From NCBI GenBank assembly GCA_040757835.1, contig JBFLWJ010000002.1, positions 87,244-127,497 on the forward strand: a stretch of DNA of 40,254 bases, in the 5' to 3' direction. This stretch comes from Actinomycetota bacterium (lineage in GTDB: Bacteria > Actinomycetota > Geothermincolia > Geothermincolales > RBG-13-55-18). Under the pieces are notes generated by a model, which saw nothing but the letters and a program-made list of their open reading frames with translations, searched no databases and was not told the DNA's origin. The position numbers and the translations under genes are program-made. This document shows, one piece after another, positions 7,946 to 15,426 of the stretch; the first letter of the stretch is position 1; every line of letters begins with the position of its first letter.

Positions 7946-8428
7946 GGCTCCTTTACCCTCCCGAGAACCTAGCGTGCGATATTGATGTCGAGGGCCGTAA
8001 CGGCCGGGCCTCGGAGCTGCAGGCAGGCACTTTTTGGGGGCATCCGCATCCTCGGCCGGGTTTCTCACCCCTCTTTCAAGTGATTCTTCGGCCATTTCCC
8101 ATTAAACATGAACAGCACCCGCCCGGCCACGGCCATCACCGGATAACCCCCGGTGTTTCTCCCGTACAATGCCTATATCCAAAGATATATCAGCTCGGCA
8201 TCAACAACACGCACGCATAGACATGGCAGGTCATCGCGAGCTCGCCCGGGTGTCGCCTATATAAAAGCACACTGCCCGGGCTCGACCGGACCGGTCCGAT
8301 AGTATCCATTTGTGCTGCCCCTTGCCCAGCGAGCAAGGTGCTCGGAGGAGCTTGCGACGACGACCAGCCTTGTCGCCGGGCCGGAAAGGCACTACTAGCA
8401 GGGACCATTACCCGGCGGCCCGGGCACA
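7946..8428 (-). other. 483-base intergenic region, mltG to V4R-like gene
   Basis: No gene was recognised. It holds one copy of the two-copy structured element (8246-8385) near the mltG end. A perfect palindrome TATATC-CAAA-GATATA lies at 8174-8189, and a 6-bp-stem hairpin CACCGG/CCGGTG at 8137-8155. A further hairpin in the V4R-like leader (7989-8013) has GGCCG/CGGCC and outer CGAGG/CCTCG arms. A promoter for the hydrogenase-like operon is expected here, but I found only weak -35/-10 pairs near 8170-8210. Confidence 0.6.
8246..8385. repeat. Structured intergenic element, copy A
   Basis: The 65-base core 8321-8385 is nearly identical to 15325-15390, differing by one inserted T as far as I can see. 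An outer part also aligns: CCGGG, then after one base GTCGCCTATA (8252-8261), an AAA tract and GCCCG (8274-8278), all with the same spacing in both copies. The core contains CGAGCA-AGG-TGCTCG (8330-8344), CTTGC/GCAAG and GCGAC/GTCGC arms that overlap and could form alternative hairpins. It begins 43 bases after the mltG stop on the minus strand. The direction of function is unknown. Confidence 0.85.
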
Positions 8429-9442
8429 TCAATCCTGTACCTGCTCCTTTACCCGCAGGAACTCGTCGTAGTCCGAGGTGAAAAAGTGCCCCCCGTCTCC
8501 CCTGGCGACAAAATAGAGGTAATCTACCTGCGCGGGATCGAGCACGGCCTGGATGCTGGCCAGCCCCGGGCTGCAGATGGGGGCGGGAGGCAGCCCCTTG
8601 TGCAGGTAGGTATTGTACGGCGAGGGCGTCTCCAGGTCCTCCAGGCTGAGGATATCCTTCTGCTCGGGGAGGCAGTACTGCACCGTCGAGCACATCTGCA
8701 GCATCATGCCCGCCCGCAAGCGGTTGAAGATCACCGCGGCCACCAGCGGCCTCTCTTCCGGCAGGACCACTTCACGCTCGATGATGGAGGCGGCGATCAC
8801 TACTTCGTAGGGGGTTAGCCCCAGCTCCTCCGCCCGGCCCCAGCCGAGGCCGGAGGTCTCGGCGTCGAATTGCCGCAGCAACACCTCGATAACACCGTGG
8901 GGTGGAGTGTCGGCCTGAAATTCGTAGGTCTTGGGAAAGAGGACCCCCTCGAGGTTGGCCTGGTTCTCGGCGGGGATGATCTCGACGCCGTAGTCACCGC
9001 TCTCCGCCGCCGCCACGAACTCCTCCGGACTGAACGCCATGACCTGTGCCATCCTCGCGGCCGTCTGTTCCACCGTCATGCCCTCGGGGATGGTGACACG
9101 CACGATGTTGCCGGGGCCCTCTTCGAGCATGGCGAACACTTCTCCGTAGTGCATCCCGGGATAGAACACATACGTGCCCGCCTTGAAATCGCCCTGTCTC
9201 CCCTGTATCCAGGCGAGAAAACGGAAGATGCTGGCCGAGGTGATCACCCTCGTGTCGGCGAGCTTGTCCGCTATCTGCGCCGCTGTATCCCCCTCCGCGA
9301 TGACCACACTTACAGGTTCTTCGCCACGCGACGGGTAGAAGTAATGCACGACCAGCAGGGCGAAGAGGACAAGCAACAGCACGGTGGCGCTGACGATGCC
9401 CGCTATGATCCATATTCTCCTGTCTCTGCCGCCATCATCCAT
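8429..9442 (-). CDS. mltG: Endolytic murein transglycosylase MltG (YceG-like)
   Basis: A 337-residue protein from ATG 9442 with a short cytoplasmic N-terminus, one membrane helix at about 10-33 (WIIAGIVSATVLLLVLFALLVV) seen here in outline, then the YceG/MltG domain. The LysM-like start (EPVSVVIAEGDTAAQIADKL) and the active-site region ASIIEREVVLPEERPLVA with the catalytic Glu of SIIE are visible. MltG cleaves nascent glycan strands at the membrane and sets their length. The longer reading from 9529 is rejected: GGAGAG sits nine bases before 9442, and the longer N-terminus is a Ser/Arg-rich overlap with ruvX. The start overlaps the ruvX stop by eight bases. In most actinobacteria aroE follows; here it is replaced by the intergenic element and the hydrogenase-like block. 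Confidence 0.95.
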   Translation of the reverse strand: MDDGGRDRRIWIIAGIVSATVLLLVLFALLVVHYFYPSRGEEPVSVVIAEGDTAAQIADKLADTRVITSASIFRFLAWIQGRQGDFKAGTYVFYPGMHYGEVFAMLEEGPGNIVRVTIPEGMTVEQTAARMAQVMAFSPEEFVAAAESGDYGVEIIPAENQANLEGVLFPKTYEFQADTPPHGVIEVLLRQFDAETSGLGWGRAEELGLTPYEVVIAASIIEREVVLPEERPLVAAVIFNRLRAGMMLQMCSTVQYCLPEQKDILSLEDLETPSPYNTYLHKGLPPAPICSPGLASIQAVLDPAQVDYLYFVARGDGGHFFTSDYDEFLRVKEQVQD

Positions 9443-9878
9443 CTTCGCGTTCTCTCCGTTCGTCCGCTGCCCCGCCCCGCCTTCTGTATTCGAGATATGA
9501 CTGGAGGATGATCGCCGCCGCCTCGGCATCCACCTTCCTGCCCTTGAGGGCCCGACCAGCCTCGCGTAATCTTCTCTCGGCTTCCACCGTCGACAACCTC
9601 TCGTCCCACAGCACCACCCGCAGCCCCTCCAGGTCTCCCACGGCCTTTACGAAAGCCCGCGTTTGGCGTGCCTGCTCGCCCTCACGTCCACGCGGGGTCA
9701 GCGGCAGGCCCACCACCACCACGTCAACCCCTTCGCCGGCTTTCCGCGCGAGGTAATCGCGCATTGCGGCAGGATCATGATCCCGTAATACCTCGAGGGG
9801 AGAAGCGCTGATCCCGAGGGGATCGGATATGGCCACCCCAATGCGGCGGCCTCCTATGTCGAGTCCAAGACTACGCAT
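9435..9878 (-). CDS. ruvX: Holliday junction resolvase-like RuvX (YqgF)
   Basis: A 147-residue RNase H-fold protein starting MRSLGLDIGGRRIGVAISD, where the Asp of GLDIG is the first acidic metal ligand. VVVGLPLTPRG and the later LWDERLSTVEAER and KVDAEAAAIIL segments supply the other conserved acidic positions. YqgF/RuvX proteins are implicated in processing the 16S rRNA 5' end, and resolvase activity is proposed. The start overlaps the alaS stop by eight bases (ATGCGTAG), and the stop overlaps the mltG start, giving tight translational coupling. The order alaS-ruvX-mltG is standard in actinobacteria and firmicutes. Confidence 0.95.
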   Translation of the reverse strand: MRSLGLDIGGRRIGVAISDPLGISASPLEVLRDHDPAAMRDYLARKAGEGVDVVVVGLPLTPRGREGEQARQTRAFVKAVGDLEGLRVVLWDERLSTVEAERRLREAGRALKGRKVDAEAAAIILQSYLEYRRRGGAADERREREDG

Positions 9879-12522
9879 GCCCTCTTTCCAGGCCGGATGT
9901 TATCTCGTCCACAAGGGCTGCAAGGGCTTCGGCGGTACGCGCCGTATCGGAGCCTCCGCCAACGGCCATATCCGCCCTGCCACCTCCGCCTCCACCTAAG
10001 AGACGTCCCGCCTTCCTCACCAGTTCCACGGCGTCCAGTCCCGCAGCTAAGACTTGTTTGGACAACGCCACCACCAGGTTAGCTTTGCCGCCCTGCACGG
10101 CCACTATGCCAACTGCCCCGGCGTCCCGGCCGGACAGCGTCCGCTCGGCCAGGTCGCGCAGGGACTGCGCGTCAAGGCCTTCCATGCTGGCGGTGACGAT
10201 CTTCACGCCACCCGGTGCCTCCCTCTCCTCCCACGCCGCCCCGCTCCCGGCCAGGGACGCGACCTCCTCGCTGCTGCGTTTCTTCAGGTCCGACTCGAGC
10301 TCCTTTACGCGCTGCACCATGCGCTCTATACGCTCTGGCAGGCGGCCCGGCTCTACCTTCAGCGACCTTGCCAGGTCCTCCATAATCTCGCGGCGCTGCC
10401 GGAAGAAACCATAGGCTTCCATGCCGGTGACAGCCTCGATCCTGCGCAGGTTTGCACCTATGCCTCCCTCGCTCGTCAAGACCAGCAGGCCTATCTCGCC
10501 CGTCCTGCCCACATGTGTGCCGCCACACAGTTCCCTGCTGATCTCGTCGACTTCCACCACACGTACATAGTCCTCGTACTTCTCCCCGAAGAGGGCGACG
10601 GCGTTTATACTGGTCGCGTACTCGAAAGTGGTCACATAGGCCCTTACCGGCAGGTCCTCGATCACCTGCCGGTTGGCCAGTTCCTCGACCCTTGCCAGCT
10701 CTTCCCTGGAAAGCGGCTGAAAGTGCGCGAAATCGAAGCGCAGCCGTTTGGGGTCGACAAGCGAACCGGCTTGCTTCGCATGCTCGCCCAGCACCTGCCG
10801 CAGGGCCCAGTGGATTATATGGGTTGCGGTGTGGTTGCGGCGGATGGCGTCTCGCCGCTCGGTGTCGACATCTGCGTCCACGGTCTGGCCGGTCTCGAGC
10901 CTGCCGCTGTCTATGCGGCAGATGTGGGCGATGAGGCCCTGCGCGGGGCGAAGGGTATCCATGACTTCCGCAACCGCCGTCGCCGAGGATATCCTTCCCG
11001 TGTCCCCCACCTGCCCACCCATCTCCCCATAGAACGGGGTCTGGTCGAGGAAGACCTCCACCTCCTCGCCCTGCGAGGCCGCTCCCACAGCGCGGCCGTC
11101 TCTCACCATGGCCGCCACGGTGGCCTTGCCGCTGGTGGTCTCGTAGCCGGTGAAGCCGCTCTCGCCGTAGTTATCGAGGATCTCCGAGTATATCTCCTGT
11201 ACCAGGGCCCCGTAACCTTCCTCCACCCGTGCTGCCCGCGCCCTCTCCCTCTGCTCTTCCATGAGGGCTTCGAACCCGGCTTCGTCCAGTCCCAAGCCGC
11301 GTTCCCGGGCCAGCTCGCGGGTGAGGTCCAGCGGAAAACCCAGGGTGTCGTGGAGGTGAAAGGCCACTTCGCCCGGTAGAACGCCGCCGCCCCGTCCCTC
11401 GAGGTCTTCCACCGCCTCCTCGAGGTAGACCAGGCCGCTGCGGAGGGTCTGGGAGAAACGCTCCTCCTCGCTGCGCACGATGGAGGTTATGAACGCGCTG
11501 TTCTGTTTGAGGTCCGCGTAAGCTCCGCCCATGGTCTCCACTACCACCTCGACCATACGGGGCAGAAAGATGTCGCCGATGCCCAGCAGCCGGCCGTGCC
11601 TGACCGCGCGCCTGATCAGGCGCCGCAGGATATAGCCGCGGTCCTCATTGGAGGGGAGCACGCCGTCTCCCACCAGGAAAGTGAGCGCGCGGGAGTGGTC
11701 GGCGACTATCTTCAGGGAGATGTCGCTCTCACCTCCCTGGCCATACTCCACGCCGCTCAGCTCCGCGACGGCACGCAGGATAGCGGCCAGCGTGTCGGTC
11801 TCGAAGTTGTTGGTGGCCCCCTGCAGCACCGATGCCAGGCGTTCCAGGCCCAGTCCGGTGTCTATGTTCTTGGACGGCAGCGGGGTCAATTGCCCCGCTT
11901 CGTCGCGGTTGAACTGCATGAAAACGAGGTTCCACAGCTCCAGATAGCGGTCACAGTCGCAGCCCGGACTGCACTCCGGCTTTCCGCACCCGAACTCCGG
12001 CCCCTGGTCGTAGAGGATCTCGGAACAGGGTCCGCAGGGTCCCGTTGCCCCCATGTCCCAGAAATTGTCGTCCGCGCCCAGGCGGACCAGGCGCTCCTCC
12101 GGGATGCCCACCACGTCACGCCATATCTCGTAGGCCTCGTCGTCCTCCTCGAAGACGGAGCAGTACATGCGGGCCGGCTCCAGCCCCACGACCGTAGTGA
12201 GGAACTCCCATCCCCACGGTATCGCGTCCGCCTTGTAATAGTCGCCGAAGCTGAAGTTGCCCAACATCTCGAAGAAGGTGAGATGGCGGGCCGTATGCCC
12301 CACCCTCTCGATATCGGTGGTACGCACGCACTTCTGGCATGTGGTAGCGCGGGCGAAATCAGGTTTCACGTTCCCCAGGAAATATGGTTTAAACTGCACC
12401 ATGCCCGCGTTGGTGACCAGTAGAGTCGGGTCGTCGGGTATGAGCGACGAGCTCTTGACCATACGGTGGCCTCTTTCCTGGAAGAAGTCCAGGAAACCGG
12501 CCCTGATCTCGTCACTTCTCAA
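9871..12522 (-). CDS. alaS: Alanine--tRNA ligase
   Basis: An 883-residue class II synthetase, the usual full length. The N-terminal catalytic domain (EIRAGFLDFFQERGHRMV, VTNAGMVQFKPYFLG) is followed by the tRNA-recognition domain. The editing domain has zinc-binding HTATH and CGGTH motifs, and a C-terminal DHHA1 domain with GGGGGGRADMAVGGG follows. It charges tRNA-Ala and hydrolyses mischarged Ser/Gly-tRNA. The start is TTG at 12522 (TTG AGA AGT GAC GAG), with GGGAGGG seven bases upstream; no ATG in frame fits better, and EIR.xFLDFF is the normal N-terminus. It lies about 100 bases after the DUF948 gene and overlaps ruvX. Confidence 0.98.
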   Translation of the reverse strand: MRSDEIRAGFLDFFQERGHRMVKSSSLIPDDPTLLVTNAGMVQFKPYFLGNVKPDFARATTCQKCVRTTDIERVGHTARHLTFFEMLGNFSFGDYYKADAIPWGWEFLTTVVGLEPARMYCSVFEEDDEAYEIWRDVVGIPEERLVRLGADDNFWDMGATGPCGPCSEILYDQGPEFGCGKPECSPGCDCDRYLELWNLVFMQFNRDEAGQLTPLPSKNIDTGLGLERLASVLQGATNNFETDTLAAILRAVAELSGVEYGQGGESDISLKIVADHSRALTFLVGDGVLPSNEDRGYILRRLIRRAVRHGRLLGIGDIFLPRMVEVVVETMGGAYADLKQNSAFITSIVRSEEERFSQTLRSGLVYLEEAVEDLEGRGGGVLPGEVAFHLHDTLGFPLDLTRELARERGLGLDEAGFEALMEEQRERARAARVEEGYGALVQEIYSEILDNYGESGFTGYETTSGKATVAAMVRDGRAVGAASQGEEVEVFLDQTPFYGEMGGQVGDTGRISSATAVAEVMDTLRPAQGLIAHICRIDSGRLETGQTVDADVDTERRDAIRRNHTATHIIHWALRQVLGEHAKQAGSLVDPKRLRFDFAHFQPLSREELARVEELANRQVIEDLPVRAYVTTFEYATSINAVALFGEKYEDYVRVVEVDEISRELCGGTHVGRTGEIGLLVLTSEGGIGANLRRIEAVTGMEAYGFFRQRREIMEDLARSLKVEPGRLPERIERMVQRVKELESDLKKRSSEEVASLAGSGAAWEEREAPGGVKIVTASMEGLDAQSLRDLAERTLSGRDAGAVGIVAVQGGKANLVVALSKQVLAAGLDAVELVRKAGRLLGGGGGGRADMAVGGGSDTARTAEALAALVDEITSGLERGHA

Positions 12523-12624
12523 GGTCTACCCTCCCACTCCGTGATCGTCCCGCCTCTGCCGTCAACCGTTTGTGCGCAAGGTACTGGCGCGCAGTATCCA
12601 GAGGATAAACGAAGGGCCACCGGC

Positions 12625-13011
12625 CTATTCGCGCTCGCTACCTCCCGCGGGCTCGCCTCTGTCCTTACCTGCCGGCGCAATGCCCAAGGCCTTCTGCACT
12701 CCCAACCCCAGGCTTACCACCCTCACCAGAGGAGAAGTTATCAGGGACTGCGCGGTCTGGGTCATATGGTTTGCCCGCGCGGCGACCTTTTCCACCGACT
12801 TGAGCACTCCATCCACGTAGCCCATCTCGTTATTAATATGGTCCATAGTGGTCTGGATCCTGCCCATGAGCGGCAGGGCTTCCTTGCGGATATCGTCGAG
12901 GATCCCGTTGGTGATGGCCATGGTCCTCGCGAGCTTCAACACCACGATGACCAGGGCCAGCATCAATACCGCGAATGAAACCGCGCAGACCAGCGCCGCG
13001 ACGTTCCCCAT
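12625..13011 (-). CDS. DUF948-family membrane protein
   Basis: A 128-residue protein with one N-terminal membrane helix (residues 4-27, VAALVCAVSFAVLMLALVIV) followed by a long helical region with periodic hydrophobics (ITNGILDDIRKEALPLMGRI). The C-terminus is charged and probably disordered (GKDRGEPAGGSERE). This is the DUF948 pattern, found next to alaS in many actinobacteria; the function is unknown, and some annotations suggest a chemotaxis-like or envelope role. It starts at ATG 13011, 14 bases after iscU. Confidence 0.8.
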   Translation of the reverse strand: MGNVAALVCAVSFAVLMLALVIVVLKLARTMAITNGILDDIRKEALPLMGRIQTTMDHINNEMGYVDGVLKSVEKVAARANHMTQTAQSLITSPLVRVVSLGLGVQKALGIAPAGKDRGEPAGGSERE

Positions 13012-13025
13012 CCCCTCAAGCCCTC

Positions 13026-13412
13026 CTATATCCCGTTCCTATCATCGCCGCGCCTGGATAGATAGTCATCTATGGCTGCCCGGATACCCTCGGCCGCAAG
13101 ATTGGAGCAGTGTAGTTTCTCCTCCGGCAGACCGTCGAGGGCGTCCGCCACCTGCTGGTCCGTGATGAGCATGGCCTCCTCCAGCGTCTTTCCCTTCACC
13201 ATTTCCGTGCCCATACTCCCGGAGGCCACCGCGGCCCCACACCCGAAGGTCTTGTACTTGATGTCTTCGAGACGCCCTTCCGAGACCCTGATATAGACCT
13301 CCATCACGTCTCCACAGACCTCGCTGCCGACCTTTCCGACCCCGTCTGGTTCGGGGATCTCCCCAACGTTGCGCGGGTTCTGAAAATGCTCTATGACCTT
13401 GTCGGAATACAT
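13026..13412 (-). CDS. iscU: Fe-S cluster assembly scaffold IscU/SufU-like
   Basis: A 128-residue U-type scaffold. All three cluster-ligand cysteines are visible in the family motifs: EVCGDVM, KTFGCGAAVASGS and LHCSNLAAEG. The protein assembles [2Fe-2S]/[4Fe-4S] clusters from cysteine-desulfurase sulfur and hands them to apoproteins. ATG 13412 (MYSDKVIEHFQNPRNVG) is preceded by AGGAGA, so the 23-residue upstream extension is rejected. It appears to have its own promoter at 13452-13481. No iscS, iscR or sufBCD is in the window; in related genomes a desulfurase is often the upstream neighbour. The window also encodes several Fe-S proteins (IspH, the hydrogenase-like subunits, ferredoxin, QueH). 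Confidence 0.95.
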   Translation of the reverse strand: MYSDKVIEHFQNPRNVGEIPEPDGVGKVGSEVCGDVMEVYIRVSEGRLEDIKYKTFGCGAAVASGSMGTEMVKGKTLEEAMLITDQQVADALDGLPEEKLHCSNLAAEGIRAAIDDYLSRRGDDRNGI

Positions 13413-13451
13413 ACATTTCTCCTGAATATGCTGGTATTTACAACGTTTTCG

Positions 13452-13481
13452 AGGATAGCACCCGCTCTTCCGGGGTGTCAA
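13452..13481 (-). promoter_or_regulatory. Candidate promoter of iscU
   Basis: A perfect TTGACA (13476-13481) and TATCCT (13452-13457) are separated by 18 bases on the minus strand, between the rarA stop and iscU. The start of transcription would fall near 13445, giving a leader of about 33 bases with AGGAGA before the ATG. The spacer contains CACCC/GGGTG arms that could form a small hairpin or operator. Confidence 0.55.
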
Positions 13482-13490
13482 ATGGACACG

Positions 13491-14810
13491 TCATCTGGGT
13501 TCTGTGCGCTCTTTCCACCTCTCCACCAGGCCCTTCTCCTCGCCTCCATCGCCGGGTGAGTAGAACTCGCTCCTCTCCAGGCCCTCCGGAAGGTAGCGCT
13601 GGGGGACGAAATTCCCCGGGTGATCGTGGGGATATAGATAACCCGATCCATGGCCCAGGGCCTTGGCGCCCCGGTAGCTGGAATCCCTCAGATGAGCGGG
13701 AACAGGGGGAGTCTGACCTCTCTCGACCTCGGCGGTCGCGGCACCGATGGCTCTGATCGCCGAGTTGCTCTTGGGGGCCAGCGCCAGGTAGAGCGCCGCA
13801 TGGGCCAGGTTGAGCCGGCATTCCGGCATTCCGACGAACTCCACCGCCCGTGCCGCCGCGTCTGCGACCACGAGGGCATTGCTGTCCGCCAGGCCGATGT
13901 CTTCCGAGGCCAGGATGACCATGCGCCGCGCTATGAACCTCGGGTCCTCTCCAGCATAGAGCATGCGGGCCAGCCAATACACCGTCGCATGAGGATCAGA
14001 TCCGCGCATGGACTTGATGAAGGCGGAGACGGTATCGTAATGGCTGTCTCCGGACTTGTCGTAGAGCAGCGCCTTACGCTGGGCGGCCTCCTCCGCCGTG
14101 ACGAGGTTCACCCGTCTCTTCCCCCCCACATCAACGGCCAGCAGCGCGGCAGCTTCCAGGGTGTTCAGGGCTACCCGCGCATCCCCTCCCGCCATACCCA
14201 CGATATGTTCGAGGGCTTCTTCCTCGACCATCAGCTCCAGCCCAGCCAGCCCCCTCTCGCTGTCCGTGAGAGCCCTCTCCACGACCAGGCGGATATCCTC
14301 CTCGCTGAGGGGGGCGAGCCGGAAGATCTTGGACCGCGAAACCAGGGCCGAGTTCACCTCGAAATAGGGGTTCTCCGTGGTTGCCCCGATGAGCACGATG
14401 GTGCCCAGTTCTACGGCCGGCAACAGGGCGTCCTGCTGCGCCTTGTTGAAACGGTGGATCTCGTCGATGAAGAGGATGGTACGGCGCCCCTCCATACCCA
14501 GCCGGTCCTCTGCCTCCGAGATGATCTTCCGTACCTCCGCAACCCCGCTGGTCACCGCGGAGATCTGCTGGAAATGGGCCTGGGACAGGTTGGCGACGAT
14601 GGCGGCCAGGGTGGTCTTTCCGGAGCCGGGAGGTCCCCAGAATATCGCCGTCTGCAGCCGGTCCTCCTCGATGGCCCGCCGCAGATAGGTACCCTCGCCC
14701 ACCACCGCGTCCTGGCCTATGAACTCCTCCAGGTCACGCGGGCGCATGCGCATGGCGAGGGGCGCCTCTCTGCGCTGGATATCCTCCCGAGCTGCTTCGA
14801 AGAGGTCCAA
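13491..14810 (-). CDS. rarA: Replication-associated recombination protein A (RarA/MgsA), AAA+ ATPase
   Basis: A 439-residue AAA+ protein of the clamp-loader/RuvB family. Walker A is [11 protein letters not shown], Walker B is [10 protein letters not shown], and sensor 1 is LIGATTENP. The C-terminal MgsA region ([33 protein letters not shown]) is complete. RarA acts at stalled replication forks. I place the start at TTG 14810: it gives the family-typical [19 protein letters not shown], and AGGAGGAAGG lies upstream. The first in-frame ATG (14846) has a TATAAT two bases before it and would fall about at or before the transcription start. The gene follows a long intergenic region and precedes iscU. 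Confidence 0.96.
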   Translation of the reverse strand: MDLFEAAREDIQRREAPLAMRMRPRDLEEFIGQDAVVGEGTYLRRAIEEDRLQTAIFWGPPGSGKTTLAAIVANLSQAHFQQISAVTSGVAEVRKIISEAEDRLGMEGRRTILFIDEIHRFNKAQQDALLPAVELGTIVLIGATTENPYFEVNSALVSRSKIFRLAPLSEEDIRLVVERALTDSERGLAGLELMVEEEALEHIVGMAGGDARVALNTLEAAALLAVDVGGKRRVNLVTAEEAAQRKALLYDKSGDSHYDTVSAFIKSMRGSDPHATVYWLARMLYAGEDPRFIARRMVILASEDIGLADSNALVVADAAARAVEFVGMPECRLNLAHAALYLALAPKSNSAIRAIGAATAEVERGQTPPVPAHLRDSSYRGAKALGHGSGYLYPHDHPGNFVPQRYLPEGLERSEFYSPGDGGEEKGLVERWKERTEPR

Positions 14811-14848
14811 AGCGATGCCTTCCTCCTGTGCAGACAGCCTGCGCATCC

Positions 14849-14854
14849 ATTATA
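14849..14854 (-). promoter_or_regulatory. -10 box of rarA
   Basis: A perfect TATAAT on the minus strand. Transcription would begin near 14842, about 32 bases before the TTG start at 14810 and just inside the nominal ATG at 14846. No good -35 hexamer was found at 16-19 bases upstream, so the call rests on the -10 box and its position. Confidence 0.4.
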
Positions 14855-15252
14855 TGCCGTGATGATGATATGATGATCATAGAAAATGGGCTCCACCTTG
14901 CCGTCAACGCCGTTACCATGAACCTGCGTCCTCGCAGGTGGGCACCTACCTCCGGTCTCCGCAGTCCCCAACCCGGGTTCGGGGCGTTGCGTCCACCCTC
15001 GGAAAACGGTTCCCAAGATCGAAGTGTTGGCTCAACGATAACCCACGGCGCAAAACGCACAAGGTCGGGCCCGAAACATCTGTCCTTGACACCATGTTAT
15101 CACAGTGCGCCAAAGATGAGGTTACTCTGACCAGCCCGAAATGTCATGGTGTTCGGGCGGCCTTTCGTCTGCATGACCACGAGCCCGAGAACTACCAGGT
15201 CGGGCGCGGCGGCCAAACGTGCGTCGATCGTAGCCAATAAGGGGTTGCCCTT

Positions 15253-15390
15253 CCGGGCGTCGCCTATAGGAAACCTCCCAGCCCGAGATCGCCGCGATGA
15301 CCGCCGCCTTCGTCTGTGCAGGCACTTGCCCAGCGAGCAAGGTGCTCGGAGGAGTCTTGCGACGACGACCAGCCTTGTCGCCGGGCCGGA
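15253..15390. repeat. Structured intergenic element, copy B
   Basis: The partner of copy A. The core 15325-15390 matches 8321-8385 except for one extra T. CCGGG, GTCGCCTATA (15259-15268) and GCCCG (15281-15285) recur with identical relative spacing. The segment between GCCCG and the core is not conserved. It begins 36 bases after the CoA-transferase/GNAT stop on the minus strand, close to the spacing of copy A from the mltG stop. Family and function are unknown. Confidence 0.85.
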
Positions 15391-15426
15391 TATGCAGCGG
15401 CGAAGATCGTCGCCGGCGATCTCGGG

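Larger units (their letters stand above)
14811..15426 (-). other. 616-base intergenic region, CoA-transferase/GNAT gene to rarA
   Basis: No gene was recognised. It holds copy B of the structured element (15253-15390). Right after the CoA-transferase stop there is a 6-bp hairpin CGGCGA/TCGCCG (15398-15415). A perfect stem GCCCGAA/TTCGGGC lies at 15134-15158, and ACCTGCG-TCCT-CGCAGGT at 14922-14939. The rarA -10 box is at 14849-14854. None of the hairpins has a clear U-tract on the minus strand. The rest shows nothing I can name. Confidence 0.6.

Noticed and set aside
7946..8095. 50-residue N-terminal extension of the V4R-like protein
   Set aside because: It is Pro/Arg-rich without domain features, and AAAGGAG sits immediately before ATG 7945.
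9443..9529. 29-residue N-terminal extension of MltG
   Set aside because: It overlaps ruvX coding sequence, is Ser/Arg-rich, and ATG 9442 has a good ribosome site and places the membrane helix at the N-terminus.
10054..12423. Long plus-strand frames across alaS
   Set aside because: Both are shadows of a clear, full-length alaS on the minus strand.
13413..13481. 23-residue N-terminal extension of IscU
   Set aside because: The extension spans the candidate promoter, and the family begins at MYSDKVIEHF.
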